Assembly: GCF_937934665.1 (NCBI RefSeq)
Contig: NZ_CALGYW010000005.1
Coordinates: forward strand, 1-50,585
Direction of reading: 5' to 3'
Source of the DNA: an uncultured Anaerococcus sp.
Lineage (GTDB): Bacteria; Bacillota; Clostridia; Tissierellales; Peptoniphilaceae
Length of the DNA: 50,585 bases
Shown here: positions 16,986 to 25,503 of the stretch, one piece after another
How the letters are laid out: each line of letters starts with the position of its first letter
How positions within the stretch are numbered: the first letter of the stretch is position 1
The notes under the pieces: model-generated
The model's input: the letters and a program-made list of their open reading frames with translations, nothing else
What the model was told of the DNA's origin: nothing
The model's database searches: none
Made by a program: the position numbers and the translations under genes

Positions 16986-18458
16986 GTGAAATTAGCTTTT
17001 GATAATGATAAATATATAAAAGAACAATCTGCAAAGATTGTTGAAAGAATAAGTCACTTTGATAAATTATACCTAGAATTTGGAGGTAAGCTCTTCGACG
17101 ATGCTCACGCATCAAGGGTTTTGCCAGGATTTTTGCCAGATTCTAAACTTAGGATGCTCTTAAATATAAAAGATAAGACAGAGATAATTATTACTATAAA
17201 TGCTAAAGATATTGAAAATACAAAGATTAGAGGAGATAATGGTATATCTTATGATACTGAGGCTATAAGGCTTAAGTCATATCTTGAAGACTTTGGATTT
17301 TTGGTATCTGCTATTGTTATTACTCAATTTGACTACCAAGAAAAGGCTCTTAAATACAGCCAATACCTTGACAACCTTGGTATAAAAAATTACAAGACTT
17401 ACGATATTGAAGGCTACCCAAATGACCTTGGAAAAATTATTTCAGAGGAGGGCTTTGGAAAAAACGACCATGTTAAAACAACTAGACCCTTAGTAGTAGT
17501 AACAGGTCCAGGACCTGGTTCAGGAAAAATGGCAACCTGCCTGTCTCAGATGTATCTTGACCATGAAAATGGAGTAAATGCTGGCTACGCTAAGTTTGAG
17601 ACTTTTCCAATATGGAACCTATCTTTAAAACACCCAGTCAATATGGCCTATGAGTCAGCCACAGCTGACCTTGATGATGTGAATATGATAGACCCTTATC
17701 ACCTTGAAGCCTATGGTAAGTCTGCCGTATCCTATAATAGGGATGTAGAAGCCTTTCCTATCTTAAAGAAGATGTTTGAAAAAATCATGGGAAAATCTCC
17801 TTACAAGTCTCCAACAGATATGGGCGTAAATATGGTTGGTTTTTGTATAATTGATGAAAAGGCAGCCACAGAAGCCTCCAAGGCTGAAATCATAAGAAGG
17901 TACTACAATACCCTTATTGATTATAGGATGGCCAAACAACATATACATACCCTAGAGAAGATTCAGATTTTAATGAGCCAGCTAGAAATAACTAGTGATG
18001 ATAGGCTTGTGGCCCTTGAAGCAAGAAAGAAGGCAGAAAGGACAGGTACGGAAGCCTTTGCCATAGAGTTAGATGATGGCGAAATAATAACAGGTAAGAA
18101 AAGTGACCTTCTAAGTGCGCCTTCAGCCTGTATCTTAAATGCCCTTAAGAAACTTGGCAAACTCGATGATGAGATCTTACTTATATCTCCACATATTATC
18201 GAACCTGTTTCAGAGCTTAAGACTAAAGACTTAGGCGGGAAGGTTACAAGTCTATCTGTAAACGAGATGCTTATAGCCCTATCAATTTCAGCTACAACAA
18301 ATCCGCTAACCCATATGGCCATAGAAAAACTAAGTGAACTTAGGGGATTAGATGCACATTCAACAGTTATACTAAATGAGTCACAAAAATCTATGCTTAG
18401 AAAACTTGGGCTAAACTTTACCCAAGACCCAGGGTTTTCAGCAGAAGATTATAGGTAA
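16986..18458 (+). CDS. DUF1846 family protein
   Basis: The 490-residue protein belongs to the conserved DUF1846 family, whose members begin with a K(L/I)xFDNxKY motif as here (KLAFDNDKYIKEQ). A glycine-rich GPGPGSGKMATCLSQMY near residue 176 looks like a phosphate-binding loop, and THMAIEKLSELRGLDAHST is typical of the C-terminal part. The family is widespread in Firmicutes, and its function is not established. The start is GTG at 16986, five bases after GGAGG (16976-16980); the ATG at 16974 overlaps that site. Monocistronic, ended by a strong two-way terminator. Confidence 0.9.
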   Translation: MKLAFDNDKYIKEQSAKIVERISHFDKLYLEFGGKLFDDAHASRVLPGFLPDSKLRMLLNIKDKTEIIITINAKDIENTKIRGDNGISYDTEAIRLKSYLEDFGFLVSAIVITQFDYQEKALKYSQYLDNLGIKNYKTYDIEGYPNDLGKIISEEGFGKNDHVKTTRPLVVVTGPGPGSGKMATCLSQMYLDHENGVNAGYAKFETFPIWNLSLKHPVNMAYESATADLDDVNMIDPYHLEAYGKSAVSYNRDVEAFPILKKMFEKIMGKSPYKSPTDMGVNMVGFCIIDEKAATEASKAEIIRRYYNTLIDYRMAKQHIHTLEKIQILMSQLEITSDDRLVALEARKKAERTGTEAFAIELDDGEIITGKKSDLLSAPSACILNALKKLGKLDDEILLISPHIIEPVSELKTKDLGGKVTSLSVNEMLIALSISATTNPLTHMAIEKLSELRGLDAHSTVILNESQKSMLRKLGLNFTQDPGFSAEDYR

Positions 18459-18459
18459 T

Positions 18460-18500
18460 AAAAAACAAGCCTTGGTAAAATTTTACAAGGCTTGTTTTTT
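18460..18500. terminator. Two-way terminator between DUF1846 and metallophosphoesterase genes
   Basis: CAAGCCTTG and CAAGGCTTG pair around GTAAAATTTTA with one bulge, with A6 before and T6 after. Confidence 0.9.
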
Positions 18501-18504
18501 ATCT

Positions 18505-20631
18505 TTAATTATCGCTATCATGAAATTCGATGTAGTTGAAGTAATAATCTATATCATTGTCTGTATCGTTTTGGTAGATTTTTGCCATATCTTCATTCAT
18601 CTCACCAATCATATCAGTTATAAACTTTCTTAAAGATTTTTGACCAAACATCTTATCGGACATATCCATTTTAAATCTTCTAACTGCCTTAGAATGGAGA
18701 ATTTTTTTGGCTAGGTCAACCCCACTTATAGAGGATTTTTTAGTAATAAACCTTGAAAAGAAATTTAATAGGTCTTTAAGATTATCAACTCTTCGCCTTA
18801 TATACTTGTAGCTAAGGTTTGAGCTAAAGCCCTGGGTTTTTATCAGGTCATCATAAAACCTATTTTTTGATCCATACTTAATAAACTTAATATTTTCTGT
18901 CACATAGTCGAAGGCTTCGTTTATTTCATCAGCTGCAAAGTCTAAAGTTTCATCTATAATATCGTAGGAACTGTCATTTAACTTATCTATCATATCAGTG
19001 ACATACTTTGGTCTTTCTATGTCATTTGACTTATATTGGTAGATGAAATTAGAAAAATCGTAAAATGTGTGCCCATCCTCATCTATAGGCATCTTAAAAA
19101 TTTTGTTTAAAATTTTTTCTATAAAGTAAATCATAAGGGGTGGGTAGAAGATATCTCTTTCAACCTGCCTAAAAATCACATCTAGGGCCTCTTCTATGTC
19201 TTTTGACCTCATGATAATTTTATTGCCTAGGGCACTTATCAAAAGAAAATGATAACCGTCTCTTTTTGTAAGGTTGATATTTCCTACAAAGGATTTTTTT
19301 ATAGGAAATTTATTCCTTATCATAGGAAAAACTACCTGGTCCATATAGCCAGTATAAGGAAGGTTAAACTTGGTATTAGAATTTATTTGATCTATTATTT
19401 CTTTTTTGATACCAAGATTTTCAAGTTTTGGGTTATTAGCTTGGATCCTAATGTAGTTTGAGATGACTTCCCTAAGGGAAAGTTGATTTTCTAGCGTATG
19501 CAGAGAAGCATCTTTTACTTCTATGAAGTTTTTATTTTCATCCTTATAGGTAAAATCCCTTATTAGTTCAGTTTTAATTACTATTTCAAAGCCACTAATA
19601 GTTCCAGATTTATTTTCTATTTTTAGGTGCCTGATTGGAAGGGGATAGGTAATTGTTGATCCAGTTTGGATATCATAAATTTCGTTACCCTCTTCAGATA
19701 CAAACTTAGCTGTGCCATTTTCATGGAGGTGGCCGGTAAATAAAAATTTCACCCCATTATCAGCTAATACCTCAATTGGAGTCTTATTATTTAGCCTAGG
19801 ATCCTTATCTTCAATTTTTTCCTTGTATTCTTTAATAATAAAGGGCGAAAAGACCAATTCTTGGTTTCTAAAATTTGGTATAAAGGCGTGGTGGCTTACA
19901 GCTACAACCATATCGTCCCTAGCCTTAGCCTCGTCAATTTTTTCTACAATCCACCTTAGTTGGTCCTTAGAAATTGAACCAATAACATTATTTACCCCGT
20001 CCCTATGGCCCTGCTCTCTATCTGCGCTATAGATTGAAGAGTCAATCATTATAATAGTTAGGCCGTTTTTATAGTTAAAATCTTTTTTTACCCTGGCTAC
20101 ATAAGATAGGTAACCATTGGCATAGTAAGAATATTTTTCCTCTCTAGAATATTTTTCATTGACCTCTTTTAGGTAGGATTTAAAAATGCTTGAATCTTTA
20201 TAAAATTCTAGGTTAGAAGAGTCTTTGTAGATGAAATCATAAATTTCTAGGAAATCTTTGGGACTAGTTGCCTGCACTTTGACATCGTTTTTATAATCGT
20301 AGGCTCTTTTTGAATTCATATCGTGGTTACCTGGGATTAGGAAAATTTTTCTCTTAGGATCTTTTTCCTGCCATTTTTTAAGTAGCTTAGAAGCTTTTTT
20401 GTTGCTTATAAGTTCTCCTTCTTTAGTGATATCTCCCGAGAGAATCAAAAATTGAGTCTGGGCATCATCTACCATACTTAGGGCCTTTTTAAAAAGTGAT
20501 TCGCTTTCTACGACAAGTTTTCTTTCAACTTTTAGTTCTTTTCTTAAACTTTCAGTGTCAGCAATTAGGGACTCATCTAGAAGGTGGGGGTCTGAAATTA
20601 TTGACACGTCAAAATCTTTAATATTATCCAT
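18505..20631 (-). CDS. Large calcineurin-like metallophosphoesterase
   Basis: The first ~350 of 708 residues carry all metallophosphoesterase blocks: SDPHLLD (Asp/His), SGDITKEGE, PGNHDMNS, SHHAF and FTGHLHENG, so a two-metal phosphatase or phosphodiesterase is expected. The remaining ~350 residues are mostly helical, with no domain I recognise. There is no signal peptide or membrane segment, so it is cytoplasmic, unlike exported 5'-nucleotidases. The substrate is unknown. GAGGAAG precedes the start. It is transcribed away from the cysteine T-box operon, with about 80 bases between its start and that promoter. Confidence 0.85.
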   Translation of the reverse strand: MDNIKDFDVSIISDPHLLDESLIADTESLRKELKVERKLVVESESLFKKALSMVDDAQTQFLILSGDITKEGELISNKKASKLLKKWQEKDPKRKIFLIPGNHDMNSKRAYDYKNDVKVQATSPKDFLEIYDFIYKDSSNLEFYKDSSIFKSYLKEVNEKYSREEKYSYYANGYLSYVARVKKDFNYKNGLTIIMIDSSIYSADREQGHRDGVNNVIGSISKDQLRWIVEKIDEAKARDDMVVAVSHHAFIPNFRNQELVFSPFIIKEYKEKIEDKDPRLNNKTPIEVLADNGVKFLFTGHLHENGTAKFVSEEGNEIYDIQTGSTITYPLPIRHLKIENKSGTISGFEIVIKTELIRDFTYKDENKNFIEVKDASLHTLENQLSLREVISNYIRIQANNPKLENLGIKKEIIDQINSNTKFNLPYTGYMDQVVFPMIRNKFPIKKSFVGNINLTKRDGYHFLLISALGNKIIMRSKDIEEALDVIFRQVERDIFYPPLMIYFIEKILNKIFKMPIDEDGHTFYDFSNFIYQYKSNDIERPKYVTDMIDKLNDSSYDIIDETLDFAADEINEAFDYVTENIKFIKYGSKNRFYDDLIKTQGFSSNLSYKYIRRRVDNLKDLLNFFSRFITKKSSISGVDLAKKILHSKAVRRFKMDMSDKMFGQKSLRKFITDMIGEMNEDMAKIYQNDTDNDIDYYFNYIEFHDSDN

Positions 20632-20709
20632 ATCTTCCTCTTTGTTAGTTCTACAATCATTATACTAAATGCTTTTAAATTTACACTAGTAAAAATATAT
20701 CCTAGTAAC

Positions 20710-20738
20710 TTGCACGGAATTAAAAAAGCTAGTATACT
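20710..20738 (+). promoter_or_regulatory. Promoter of the cysteine T-box operon
   Basis: TTGCAC (20710-20715), 17-base spacer, TATACT (20733-20738). Confidence 0.75.
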
Positions 20739-20744
20739 TAAAAA

Positions 20745-20984
20745 CATGAATAGTAATAAAAGATTTTGAAAAGAAAAGTACAAGCCTAACGAAGCTTACA
20801 GAGAGGGTCTAAGCTGAGAAAACCCAGCCAAGTTTGCTTGGAAGTGCATCTTTGAATCTTCTAGCTGACTAATTAGGCTGGGACAGTGCGAGTGTTATAT
20901 CGCAAATAAGATTTCTAGATATTTCTAGGAATGAACTTAGGTGGAAACACGGGTAAACCTCGTCCTATATGGACGGGGTTTTTT
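20745..20984 (+). promoter_or_regulatory. T-box leader, cysteine type (specifier TGC)
   Basis: Stem I is built from AGATT (20761-20765) with AATCT and CAAGC with GCTTG, enclosing a specifier loop; AGAGAG is at 20800-20805. The specifier is read by position: codon, three bases, then TTTGA. This gives TGC (20845-20847), Cys. The T-box core AGGTGGAAACACGG starts at 20939; its variable base after TGG is A, which pairs with the U discriminator of tRNA-Cys. The terminator ACCTCGTCC/GGACGGGGT (20957-20979) is followed by T6. Uncharged tRNA-Cys should favour read-through into the transporter genes. Confidence 0.9.
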
Positions 20985-21008
20985 ATGTCTAAAAACAAGG
21001 AAGGTTTT

Positions 21009-21221
21009 ATGAAAATTAAAAAGATTTTACCTATGGTAACAAGTTTATTAGTGCTTACTGCCTGTTCTACTTCTAAAGTAGAACAAAATACAAGACCAAT
21101 AAAAGCAGAGGCTATTTCTCATTATAATAAAGAAATAGAGTTTCAGGAAGAAGAAATAATTGATTTTAGTGACCCAAATTTTGATATAGAAAATATTGAA
21201 TACGATTCATGCTGTAAATAA
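21009..21221 (+). CDS. Small lipoprotein (70 residues) ending in Cys-Cys-Lys
   Basis: AAGGAAGG sets the start at 21009, 25 bases after the T-box terminator. Residues 1-20 form a lipoprotein signal with lipobox LTAC (Cys at about 19-20). The mature part is a short, acidic, probably unstructured chain (EFQEEEIIDFSDPNF) that ends YDSCCK. It lies ten bases before the substrate-binding protein gene. I recognise no family. Its first place in a cysteine-controlled operon and the paired terminal cysteines suggest an extracytoplasmic accessory of the transporter, for instance thiol or metal binding, but this is inference. A frame from 20931 lies in the T-box and is rejected. Confidence 0.8.
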   Translation: MKIKKILPMVTSLLVLTACSTSKVEQNTRPIKAEAISHYNKEIEFQEEEIIDFSDPNFDIENIEYDSCCK

Positions 21222-21231
21222 GGAGAAAATT

Positions 21232-22296
21232 ATGAAAAACAAAAAAACTATAGCCCTATTACTTTTAGCAAGCTTAAGCCTTAGTGCTTGTGTAAAAAAT
21301 GGAGAAGAAGCTCCAGTAAAAGAAACTACTGAAATAAGCGAAGAAAACCTAGCGGAAAAAGACCACTTTATAGAAGATGAAGAAAGATATGGTTCAACAA
21401 TAAGGATAGGTTTTGACGGAGACCTTTGTATAGCTGGTCAAAATATGGCTGAGATTGAAGGATACTTCAAGGAAAATAACATAGATGTAGAATTTGTAAA
21501 TACCAAATCAGGCAAGGATGCCCTAGGTAGTGGACAAATCGATGTAATGACAGGTGAGTTCGGAGGTCTATTAGTACCAGCGACCAAGGGACTTAACTAC
21601 GTCTTTTCAACAGCTAGCCACTCAGGATGTAAGTCACTTTATGTATTAAATGAAAGCAGCTATCAAGAAACTTCTGACCTAGTAAATGAAGATATAGCAG
21701 TAACAAATGGTATAGGTAACAGTGGTCATAACACCCTTTTAAGATTTTTAGTTCATGATGATGTAAATCCAGATGATGTAAATATAAAACCAGTGGACCC
21801 AGCTGCAGTTATCCAAGCCCTTGAAAGTGGGGAGATAAAGGGAGCAGTCCTTGATGATCAATTTGCCCAAGAATTTTTAAAGTCAGGCAAGATTAGACCA
21901 ATTAGGTCCCTAACAGAAGATGAGGACTTCAAAAAAGAAGTTTGCTGTGTAACAGCCTTTAACAAGGACTTCGTTGACAAAAACCCTATGCTTGCAGAAC
22001 TTATAGCAGAACAAATTGAAAAGGGGAACCAATTTGTAGCAGCAAATTCAAAGGAGGCTGTAGAAAAACTCCAAGCTAAAAACCTAGCTTCAGGTGATCC
22101 AGAAGTAGCAGCCAACCTCCTAAAGGCCTATGACTACAAATTAAATAATGAAGATGGTCTAAATACAATTAGAACCTACTTTGATGACTACAAAAAACTA
22201 GGTCTTGTAGATGATTCTAAGTCAACAGATGAATATGTAGAAAATTACTGGAGACCACTAGGAAATGGAGAAGTAAGTATAAAAGAAGGGAAGTAA
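21232..22296 (+). CDS. ABC transporter substrate-binding lipoprotein (SsuA/TauA/NMT1-like)
   Basis: The protein has a lipoprotein signal (lipobox LSAC, Cys at about 20) and then a periplasmic-binding-protein type II fold of the nitrate/sulfonate/taurine class: IRIGFDGDLCIAGQN opens the domain, GSGQIDVMTGEFGGL marks the ligand cleft, and a hinge segment DVNIKPVDPAAVIQALESG follows. AAGGAGA sets the start at 21232. Unusual cysteines occur in the mature part (DLC, SGC, EVCC). With the Cys T-box upstream, an organosulfur ligand is the best guess; no desulfonating enzyme is nearby. Confidence 0.87.
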   Translation: MKNKKTIALLLLASLSLSACVKNGEEAPVKETTEISEENLAEKDHFIEDEERYGSTIRIGFDGDLCIAGQNMAEIEGYFKENNIDVEFVNTKSGKDALGSGQIDVMTGEFGGLLVPATKGLNYVFSTASHSGCKSLYVLNESSYQETSDLVNEDIAVTNGIGNSGHNTLLRFLVHDDVNPDDVNIKPVDPAAVIQALESGEIKGAVLDDQFAQEFLKSGKIRPIRSLTEDEDFKKEVCCVTAFNKDFVDKNPMLAELIAEQIEKGNQFVAANSKEAVEKLQAKNLASGDPEVAANLLKAYDYKLNNEDGLNTIRTYFDDYKKLGLVDDSKSTDEYVENYWRPLGNGEVSIKEGK

Positions 22297-22301
22297 GAAA
22301 T

Positions 22302-23318
22302 ATGGAATCTTCAAAAATATCTCAAGAAAATCTCACCAAGAATGAGCTAAAAAAAATAGAGGGAGATCACAAAAAGACTAGCCCTATAAAGTTATTTATT
22401 CCCCTAATTTTTGCCATCCTTGCTATACTTGAATATATATTTATTCCAAACTTTGACCCAGCTAGCAAGGCAAGTGGGCTTTATGTAAAATTTATTCTAG
22501 TTCTAATAGGTATTTACCTATTAGAATTAGTTATATCAGTAAAGTTTGAGAAAATAAAAGCAAGGTTAAGCTACAACTGGCCCCTATATACTGGTATATT
22601 TGTAATCCTAATAGTCTTTGATATTCTAACCTTAAAAACAAATATCTTAAAACTTCCATACTTCCCATGGCTTGATATGATCCTAAACTCTATGGCAGCA
22701 GATAAGGCCTATCTTTTAGAGTCGGTTATATCATCCCTTAAGCTTTTATTTACAGGATATATAATAGGATCGCTTTTGGGGATAATTACAGGTATCCTTG
22801 CAGGTTATTTTGAAGCGGTAAACTATTGGGTGGACCCTATCTTAAAACTTTTAGGTCCTATCCCAACAACAACTTGGCTACCAGTAGTTATGGTACTTGC
22901 CATAAACCTCTTCCAAGGAGCTGTATTTATAATAGCCCTAGGGGTTTGGTTTCAAGTTAGTCTTTCAACTATAACAGGTATTAGAAATGTAGACCCAGCC
23001 TACTATGATGCAGCACAGACTCTTGGGGCAAGTAATAGTCAAATGGTTAGAAAAATTGCTATACCATCAGCTAGTCCAAATATCTTCCAAGGCCTAGTTT
23101 CGGCTATGAGTGCAGCTTGTAATGCCCTAATAGTTGCTGAGATGATGGGTGTAGAATCAGGTCTTGGTTGGTATATTACCTGGAAAAGCTCATGGGCAGA
23201 TTATTCAGCCATGTACGGAGCTATAATCCTTTTAGCTATTACCTTTATTATAGTAAATATCTTGATAAAGAAAATTAGCGATAGGGTTCTTATCTGGAAG
23301 AAGGAAGGAGTAAACTAA
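22302..23318 (+). CDS. ABC transporter permease (SsuC/TauC-like)
   Basis: After a cytoplasmic N-terminal tail (~25 residues rich in Lys/Glu), two extra membrane helices precede the usual six-helix BPD_transp_1 domain. The coupling (EAA) loop reads DAAQTLGASNSQMVRKIAIPSA, with the conserved Gly. PIPTTTWLPVVMVLAI is typical of nitrate/sulfonate permeases. At 338 residues it is longer than SsuC (about 260) because of the N-terminal extension. It starts six bases after the binding-protein gene and overlaps the ATPase gene by one base. Confidence 0.93.
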   Translation: MESSKISQENLTKNELKKIEGDHKKTSPIKLFIPLIFAILAILEYIFIPNFDPASKASGLYVKFILVLIGIYLLELVISVKFEKIKARLSYNWPLYTGIFVILIVFDILTLKTNILKLPYFPWLDMILNSMAADKAYLLESVISSLKLLFTGYIIGSLLGIITGILAGYFEAVNYWVDPILKLLGPIPTTTWLPVVMVLAINLFQGAVFIIALGVWFQVSLSTITGIRNVDPAYYDAAQTLGASNSQMVRKIAIPSASPNIFQGLVSAMSAACNALIVAEMMGVESGLGWYITWKSSWADYSAMYGAIILLAITFIIVNILIKKISDRVLIWKKEGVN

Positions 23319-24061
23319 TGAGTGAATTAATCTTAAAAGATGTTGGAAAATTATTTCCAAGGGCGGATGAAAACGGCCTAACCCATGCCATCGCCGATGT
23401 AAACTTTGTCGCAAAAGATGGGGAGTTTATATCCATAGTTGGTCCTTCAGGTTGTGGTAAATCTACCTTGCTAAGGCTTATAGCAGGTCTAATAAAACCT
23501 AGCTTTGGTTTTTTAAAACTAGATGGACAAGAGATAGTAGATCCTTCTATAAATAGGGGCATGGTCTTTCAAAAGCCCAATCTCTTTCCTTGGCTTACTG
23601 TAAAAGAAAATGTATCTTTTGCAAGTGATCTTAGAAAAGAAACTGATGAAATAGCAGTAGATAAGCTAATCCATAAGGTTGGCCTTGATGATTTTAAAGA
23701 CCTTTATCCAAGTGCCCTATCAGGAGGCATGGCCCAAAGAGTATCTCTCATAAGAACTCTTATTAATAAGCCTGAAATAATGCTTCTTGACGAACCCCTT
23801 GGTGCCCTAGATGCCTTTACCAGGATGAACATGCAGGACTTAATCCTAGACCTTTGGAGTGAAGAAAAAAACTTAAATATAATGGTAACCCACGATGTAG
23901 ATGAGGCTATCTATATGTCAACTAAGGTTATTATTATGCAGGCAAATCCAGGTAGGGTTAAGGACATAGTAGATATAGACTTAGACTATCCAAGACAAAG
24001 AACAAGTGAGAAATTTACCAGGTATAGAAATGAAATACTAGCATCATTAAATATTGATTAG
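23318..24061 (+). CDS. ABC transporter ATPase (SsuB/TauB-like)
   Basis: The 247-residue ATPase shows Walker A GPSGCGKST, Q-loop VFQKPNLFPWL, signature LSGGMAQRV, Walker B IMLLDEPLGALD and H-loop VTHDVDEAI. The NLFPWLTV phrase after the Q-loop is characteristic of the nitrate/sulfonate/taurine importers. It completes a binding protein-permease-ATPase set and the operon ends at the hairpin just downstream. Confidence 0.94.
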   Translation: MSELILKDVGKLFPRADENGLTHAIADVNFVAKDGEFISIVGPSGCGKSTLLRLIAGLIKPSFGFLKLDGQEIVDPSINRGMVFQKPNLFPWLTVKENVSFASDLRKETDEIAVDKLIHKVGLDDFKDLYPSALSGGMAQRVSLIRTLINKPEIMLLDEPLGALDAFTRMNMQDLILDLWSEEKNLNIMVTHDVDEAIYMSTKVIIMQANPGRVKDIVDIDLDYPRQRTSEKFTRYRNEILASLNID

Positions 24062-24093
24062 AAAAAACGCAGGTTTAAGACTTGCGTTTTTTT
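24062..24093 (+). terminator. Terminator of the transporter operon
   Basis: AAAAAACGCA (24062-24071) pairs with TGCGTTTTTT (24083-24092), T-run included. Confidence 0.85.
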
Positions 24094-24202
24094 AATATAT
24101 TTTATCTAACTTTTAAATAAGGTTATATAGTCTAATATGAGGGTGGAAAAGCTTTGCTTGTAAATTTTCTAAAAATAGTTTATAATTGATATAAAGAATA
24201 GG

Positions 24203-24208
24203 TATAAT
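24203..24208 (+). promoter_or_regulatory. Possible -10 box of the nrfA operon
   Basis: TATAAT lies 39 bases before the start of nrfA. The 17-base-distant position has only TTATAA, so an activator may be needed; no clear FNR palindrome was found. Confidence 0.4.
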
Positions 24209-24246
24209 TTACTTATATTACCTAGGAAAAATTTTAGGAGGGAAAG

Positions 24247-25455
24247 ATGAATAAGAAGCTTATGGGGGCCATCTCTGCCTTTATCTTAGCTGTATCTCTA
24301 AGTTCATGCGGTGGTGATACAGAGATAAAATCTGCAGAAGACTATAAAGATACATATCCAGATGTTTATGCAACATATCAGGCAAATGCAGATATGAGCG
24401 AAACCAAATTTGGTGGTTCAGTCCAGGTTGACTACTTAGAAGAGCATCCAAACTTAAAAACATATTATGACGGTTATGGTTTTGCTAAGCAATACGACAG
24501 GGCTAGGGGACACGTTTATGCTCTAGAAGATGTAATAAATACTAAAAGACCAAAGGCTGGTGCATCATGCTTAGCATGTAAGACTATAGACTTTGTAGAT
24601 GCCCTTGAAAAAGACGGGGTAGATGTAAATGCCATTGATTTTGATGAGTTTGTCGCAGATCATCCAAAGATGGAAACTATTTCTTGTTATGACTGCCATA
24701 TGGATGATTTAGGCAAGATTCAAGTAACCAGAGATCACTTCCAAAAGGCTATTGACGAAGGTTATGTAAATGGAAATAATGCTAAGCTAGAAAGTCTAGC
24801 CTGTGCCCAATGCCACGTTGAATATTATATGGATCCTGAGACTAAGGAAGTAATATTACCTTATAAATATGGTTTTGAAACTGATGATATGCTAGAATAC
24901 TATGATGAGATAGATTTTGCTGACTGGGAACACCCACAAACAGGTGCTAAACTACTTAAGGCCCAACACCCAGAGTTTGAAACTATGATGGGTTCAGCCC
25001 ATGATTCTGCTGGCCTATCCTGTATAGACTGCCACATGCCAGTAGTTGAAAATGAAAAGGGTGAGAAATTTAAGTCTCACCACTGGACAAGTCCACTTAA
25101 GTCAAAAGAAGGTATTAAAAACTCTTGCCTATCTTGCCACGCAGGAAAGAGCGAGGATGAGATGATATCTTGGGTTGAAGAAGTTCAACAAGGTGTTTAT
25201 GACAGGACTAACGAAGTAAGTGACAAACTTAAAGAATTTGTAGATCTTTTAGCTAAACATATAGAAAAAGGTGACCTATCTGATGAAGATAAGGCAGAGC
25301 TTCAGCATATTCACAGACATGCTCAATTTAAATGGGACTTTGTTTGGGTAGAAAATGGAGAAGGATTCCACAACTCAAAGAAAGCCCACCAAAACTTAGA
25401 TGAAGCTGAAGAGTTAGTTGACCAAGGTCTAGAAATTTTAAATAAGTACGAATAA
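24247..25455 (+). CDS. nrfA: Ammonia-forming cytochrome c nitrite reductase NrfA, lipid-anchored
   Basis: NrfA reduces nitrite to ammonia with six electrons outside the membrane. Five haem sites are visible: CLACK (108-112, the special Lys-ligated active-site haem), CYDCH (147-151), CAQCH (186-190), CIDCH (259-263) and CLSCH (294-298). The catalytic and calcium residues are all in place: Arg87, Glu192-Tyr193 after the third haem, and Lys238, Gln240, His241 in KAQHPEFE. A lipobox LSSC (Cys21) anchors it to the outer face, unlike the soluble enzymes of Proteobacteria. No NrfH quinol dehydrogenase is next to it. GGAGG precedes the start. Resembling enzymes can also reduce sulfite or hydroxylamine. 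Confidence 0.96.
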   Translation: MNKKLMGAISAFILAVSLSSCGGDTEIKSAEDYKDTYPDVYATYQANADMSETKFGGSVQVDYLEEHPNLKTYYDGYGFAKQYDRARGHVYALEDVINTKRPKAGASCLACKTIDFVDALEKDGVDVNAIDFDEFVADHPKMETISCYDCHMDDLGKIQVTRDHFQKAIDEGYVNGNNAKLESLACAQCHVEYYMDPETKEVILPYKYGFETDDMLEYYDEIDFADWEHPQTGAKLLKAQHPEFETMMGSAHDSAGLSCIDCHMPVVENEKGEKFKSHHWTSPLKSKEGIKNSCLSCHAGKSEDEMISWVEEVQQGVYDRTNEVSDKLKEFVDLLAKHIEKGDLSDEDKAELQHIHRHAQFKWDFVWVENGEGFHNSKKAHQNLDEAEELVDQGLEILNKYE

Positions 25456-25468
25456 AGAAAGCCAAGAG

Positions 25469-25487
25469 GGACTCTTCGGAGTCCTTT
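25469..25487 (+). terminator. Hairpin between nrfA and resB
   Basis: GGACTC-TTCG-GAGTCC (25469-25484) with a stable TTCG loop and TTTT. It may partly stop transcription, giving more nrfA than maturation mRNA, or stabilise the nrfA end. Confidence 0.65.
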
Positions 25488-25503
25488 TGCTTTAAGGAAG
25501 TTT

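Noticed and set aside
17963..18322. 119-codon frame on the minus strand inside the DUF1846 gene
   Set aside because: Shadow of a well-supported gene, low-complexity Ser/Leu-rich product, no ribosome site.
20931..21008. Longer start for the small lipoprotein
   Set aside because: This part is the T-box antiterminator/terminator. AAGGAAGG and the signal peptide support 21009.
24121..24246. FNR-type operator before nrfA
   Set aside because: No TTGAT-N4-ATCAA palindrome was found; only a -10-like TATAAT remains.
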